Origin: JACMRI01 sp043778625
GTDB taxonomy: Bacteria > Bacteroidota > Bacteroidia > UBA4408
DNA length: 34,802 nucleotides
Reading direction: 5' to 3'
NCBI GenBank assembly: GCA_043778625.1
Contig: JAYWFU010000011.1
Coordinates: 1 to 34,802, forward strand
The position numbers and the translations under genes are program-made. Shown piece after piece: positions 33,521-34,802 of this stretch. Positions within the stretch are counted from its first letter, which is position 1, and each line of letters begins with the position of its first letter. The notes under the pieces are model-generated. The model had not been told where the DNA came from. It saw nothing but the letters and a program-made list of their open reading frames with translations, and did not search any database.

Positions 33521-34324
33521 ATGGCAACAGATATTTTTGACAGAGACTGGGTTGAACTAGTTTTTGATGGTCGTAATAAAGACTACGGAGCTTACGTAAT
33601 GCGTAAGCGACAAGGGCGTAATACATTTTTAGGGTTAATAATTTCGTTAGTGTTAGGCGTAACGCTTATTGTAGGCCCTCGTATTGTAGCATTAATAAGT
33701 GATGCGCTACCACAAGAAGAAATACTAAAAAATACGGAAGTTCAAATTTTGGAGGATGTAAAACCTCTAGACGAGAGTAATCCGCCGCCACCGCCACCGC
33801 CACCACCGCCGCCATTGATGCAAACGGTTAAGTTTACCCCACCTATTATTGAGGTTGATGATAAAGTAACAGAAGAGCCACCAGTAGTAGATGAAATTAA
33901 GAATGCCGTAGTGTCAACGGTAACGCAAGATGGTGAAGCAGGCGGAAACGATGTGTTACCCGACATCGGTACAGGTAATACCGTAGTGGAGGAAGCACCA
34001 CCACAAATTTTTACAGTGGTAGAGCAAATGCCCGAGTTTCCAGGAGGAGAGGAAGAAATGATGAAATATTTGGGTAGCAAAATTAAATACCCAGCCATGG
34101 AAAAAGATAATAACATTAGTGGTACAGTGTACCTAACTTTTGTAGTTGAACCTGATGGAAACATTACTGACGTAAAACCATTACGTGGTGTAAAAGGTGG
34201 GCCAGGCTTAGAGCAAGAAGCATCGCGTGTAGTTAAAAGCATGCCTAACTGGAAACCAGGTAAGCAAAACGGTAAATCAGTACGTGTGCAGTTTAACTTA
34301 CCCGTACGTTTTAGTTTACGCTAA
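33521..34324 (+). CDS. tonB: Energy transducer TonB
   Basis: 267 residues. The N-terminus has the phylum-typical FDRDWVELVFDGRNKDYGAY motif, followed by a transmembrane helix (about 35-53), a run of 11 prolines (88-98) and an acidic/proline linker. The TonB C-terminal domain covers about 175-267: FPGGEEEMMKYLGSKIKYP, then GTVYLTFVVEPDGNI, then WKPGKQNGK and VQFNLPVRF. It carries proton-motive energy from ExbB/ExbD to outer-membrane TonB-dependent (SusC-like) receptors. It is the last gene of the operon, with a terminator at 34347-34410. Confidence 0.94.
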   Translation: MATDIFDRDWVELVFDGRNKDYGAYVMRKRQGRNTFLGLIISLVLGVTLIVGPRIVALISDALPQEEILKNTEVQILEDVKPLDESNPPPPPPPPPPPLMQTVKFTPPIIEVDDKVTEEPPVVDEIKNAVVSTVTQDGEAGGNDVLPDIGTGNTVVEEAPPQIFTVVEQMPEFPGGEEEMMKYLGSKIKYPAMEKDNNISGTVYLTFVVEPDGNITDVKPLRGVKGGPGLEQEASRVVKSMPNWKPGKQNGKSVRVQFNLPVRFSLR

Positions 34325-34346
34325 ATAAAAATAATACAATAAAAAT

Positions 34347-34410
34347 AAATGCTTATTTAGGACGCATTATCTAAATAAATTAGTAATTAAATCCTAAATA
34401 AGCATTTTTT
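34347..34410 (+). terminator. Terminator of the exbB-exbD-exbD-tonB operon
   Basis: A perfect 16-bp stem (34347-34362 with 34392-34407) encloses a 29-nt A/T-rich loop and is followed by more T (six in a row, 34405-34410). It begins 22 nt after the tonB stop. Confidence 0.8.
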
Positions 34411-34729
34411 ACATTATAATACCTACACCATTAACACTACCAATTTAGTTGGTTAGCAGCTTGTTAGTTATAACAAAATTATATAGTTACGTATCGTTCT
34501 ATTACTGCATTTTTTTCGTAAAACATTATAGTTAATGTTTTAGGATAACACAAATCATCAATTTAATTTATTGCAATACTACAGTAACCGTAAGCCTTAG
34601 GTGACTTGCCCTGTTATGATATTGCTCACTTTAGTTTCAACAAAATTATTTGCGCATAATTTTGTTTGACTGCCTTGCTGTGCGCTATTACCAAGGTTTA
34701 GGATAATTATTCTTTATAATAATCATTTT
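34411..34729. other. Non-coding A/T-rich region with small hairpins
   Basis: No credible ORF on either strand. Two 9-bp perfect hairpins are visible: 34520-34528 with 34533-34541 (4-nt loop), and 34641-34649 with 34656-34664 (loop TTGCGC). A looser A/T palindrome lies around 34702-34723. No RNA family is recognised. It may be repeat debris attached to the element at 34730. Confidence 0.45.
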
Positions 34730-34802
34730 AGCACTACTGCTAGTTCCCTGAGTTTTCATCGAAGGGACGAGTATATTAAAAAAAAATCTTATGTCCGTCC
34801 CT
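34730..34802. repeat. REP-like composite palindromic repeat, copy 2 (cut by the window edge)
   Basis: Bases 34730-34769 match 13401-13440 at 37 of 40 positions. After a 26-nt A-rich spacer, the inverted half begins (CGTCCCT at 34796-34802) and runs off the window, as in copy 1. Within the left half TCCCT and AGGGA can pair. Confidence 0.75.

Noticed and set aside
33742..34242. Minus-strand frame with a polyglycine run inside tonB
   Set aside because: The glycines are only the complement of the TonB proline codons; the plus-strand gene is clear.
1..34802. tRNA, rRNA or CRISPR array
   Set aside because: No tRNA-like T-arm with a matching acceptor stem, no rRNA stretch and no evenly spaced direct repeats were seen on reading both strands by eye; a dedicated scan was not possible.

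Overview
The window looks like chromosome of a free-living, A+T-rich Bacteroidota. Evidence: a complete porP/gldKLMN type IX secretion (T9SS) and gliding core, three secreted proteins with T9SS-type C-termini, starts without a Shine-Dalgarno sequence, several promoters fitting the Bacteroidota consensus (TTG, 18-19 bp, TAnnTTTG), and an ExbB-ExbD-ExbD-TonB operon of the type found in this phylum. The exact class cannot be fixed from the sequence; a Chitinophaga/Sphingobacteria/Saprospira-type lineage is plausible.

Layout. 1-290: the 3' end of a group II intron (domains V and VI) and its 3' flank. 291-1281: an exported UPF0303/HbpS-like protein and a DUF1398 protein. 1274-5105 (minus): a T9SS subtilase, an EamA transporter, and a T9SS cargo protein of unknown function. 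5241-7307: a zinc dipeptidyl-peptidase III-like (M49) lipoprotein. 7388-13286: the porP-gldK-gldL-gldM-gldN operon, closed by a terminator. 13287-15743: an FAD oxidoreductase and an SH3/NlpC-P60 peptidase among palindromic repeats. 15744-20743 (minus): deoxynucleoside kinase, PBP1A, ScoA and HutI, closely spaced. 21025-22905 (minus): yidC with its own promoter and terminator. 23207-26669: rimO, an orphan membrane protein, pyrR and pyrB. 26726-28467 (minus): a T9SS cargo protein and a MarC protein. 28727-31124: NADP isocitrate dehydrogenase and gpsA. 31275-34324: exbB-exbD-exbD-tonB. 34325-34802: non-coding, with a terminator, A/T-rich hairpins and half of a dispersed palindromic repeat.

How it fits together. 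GldL and GldM form the proton-driven T9SS motor, GldK and GldN its periplasmic ring, and PorP an outer-membrane partner. The subtilase and the two other secreted proteins are probable substrates. YidC, PBP1A and the Exb/Ton system supply membrane insertion, wall synthesis and outer-membrane energy. The remaining genes are ordinary nucleotide, histidine, central-carbon and lipid metabolism.

I found no convincing new multi-gene defence or biosynthetic system. The observations most worth a second look are the intron remnant at the left edge, three families of intergenic palindromes, the signal peptide on a UPF0303 protein, and the very short pyrR leader, which leaves no room for classical attenuation.
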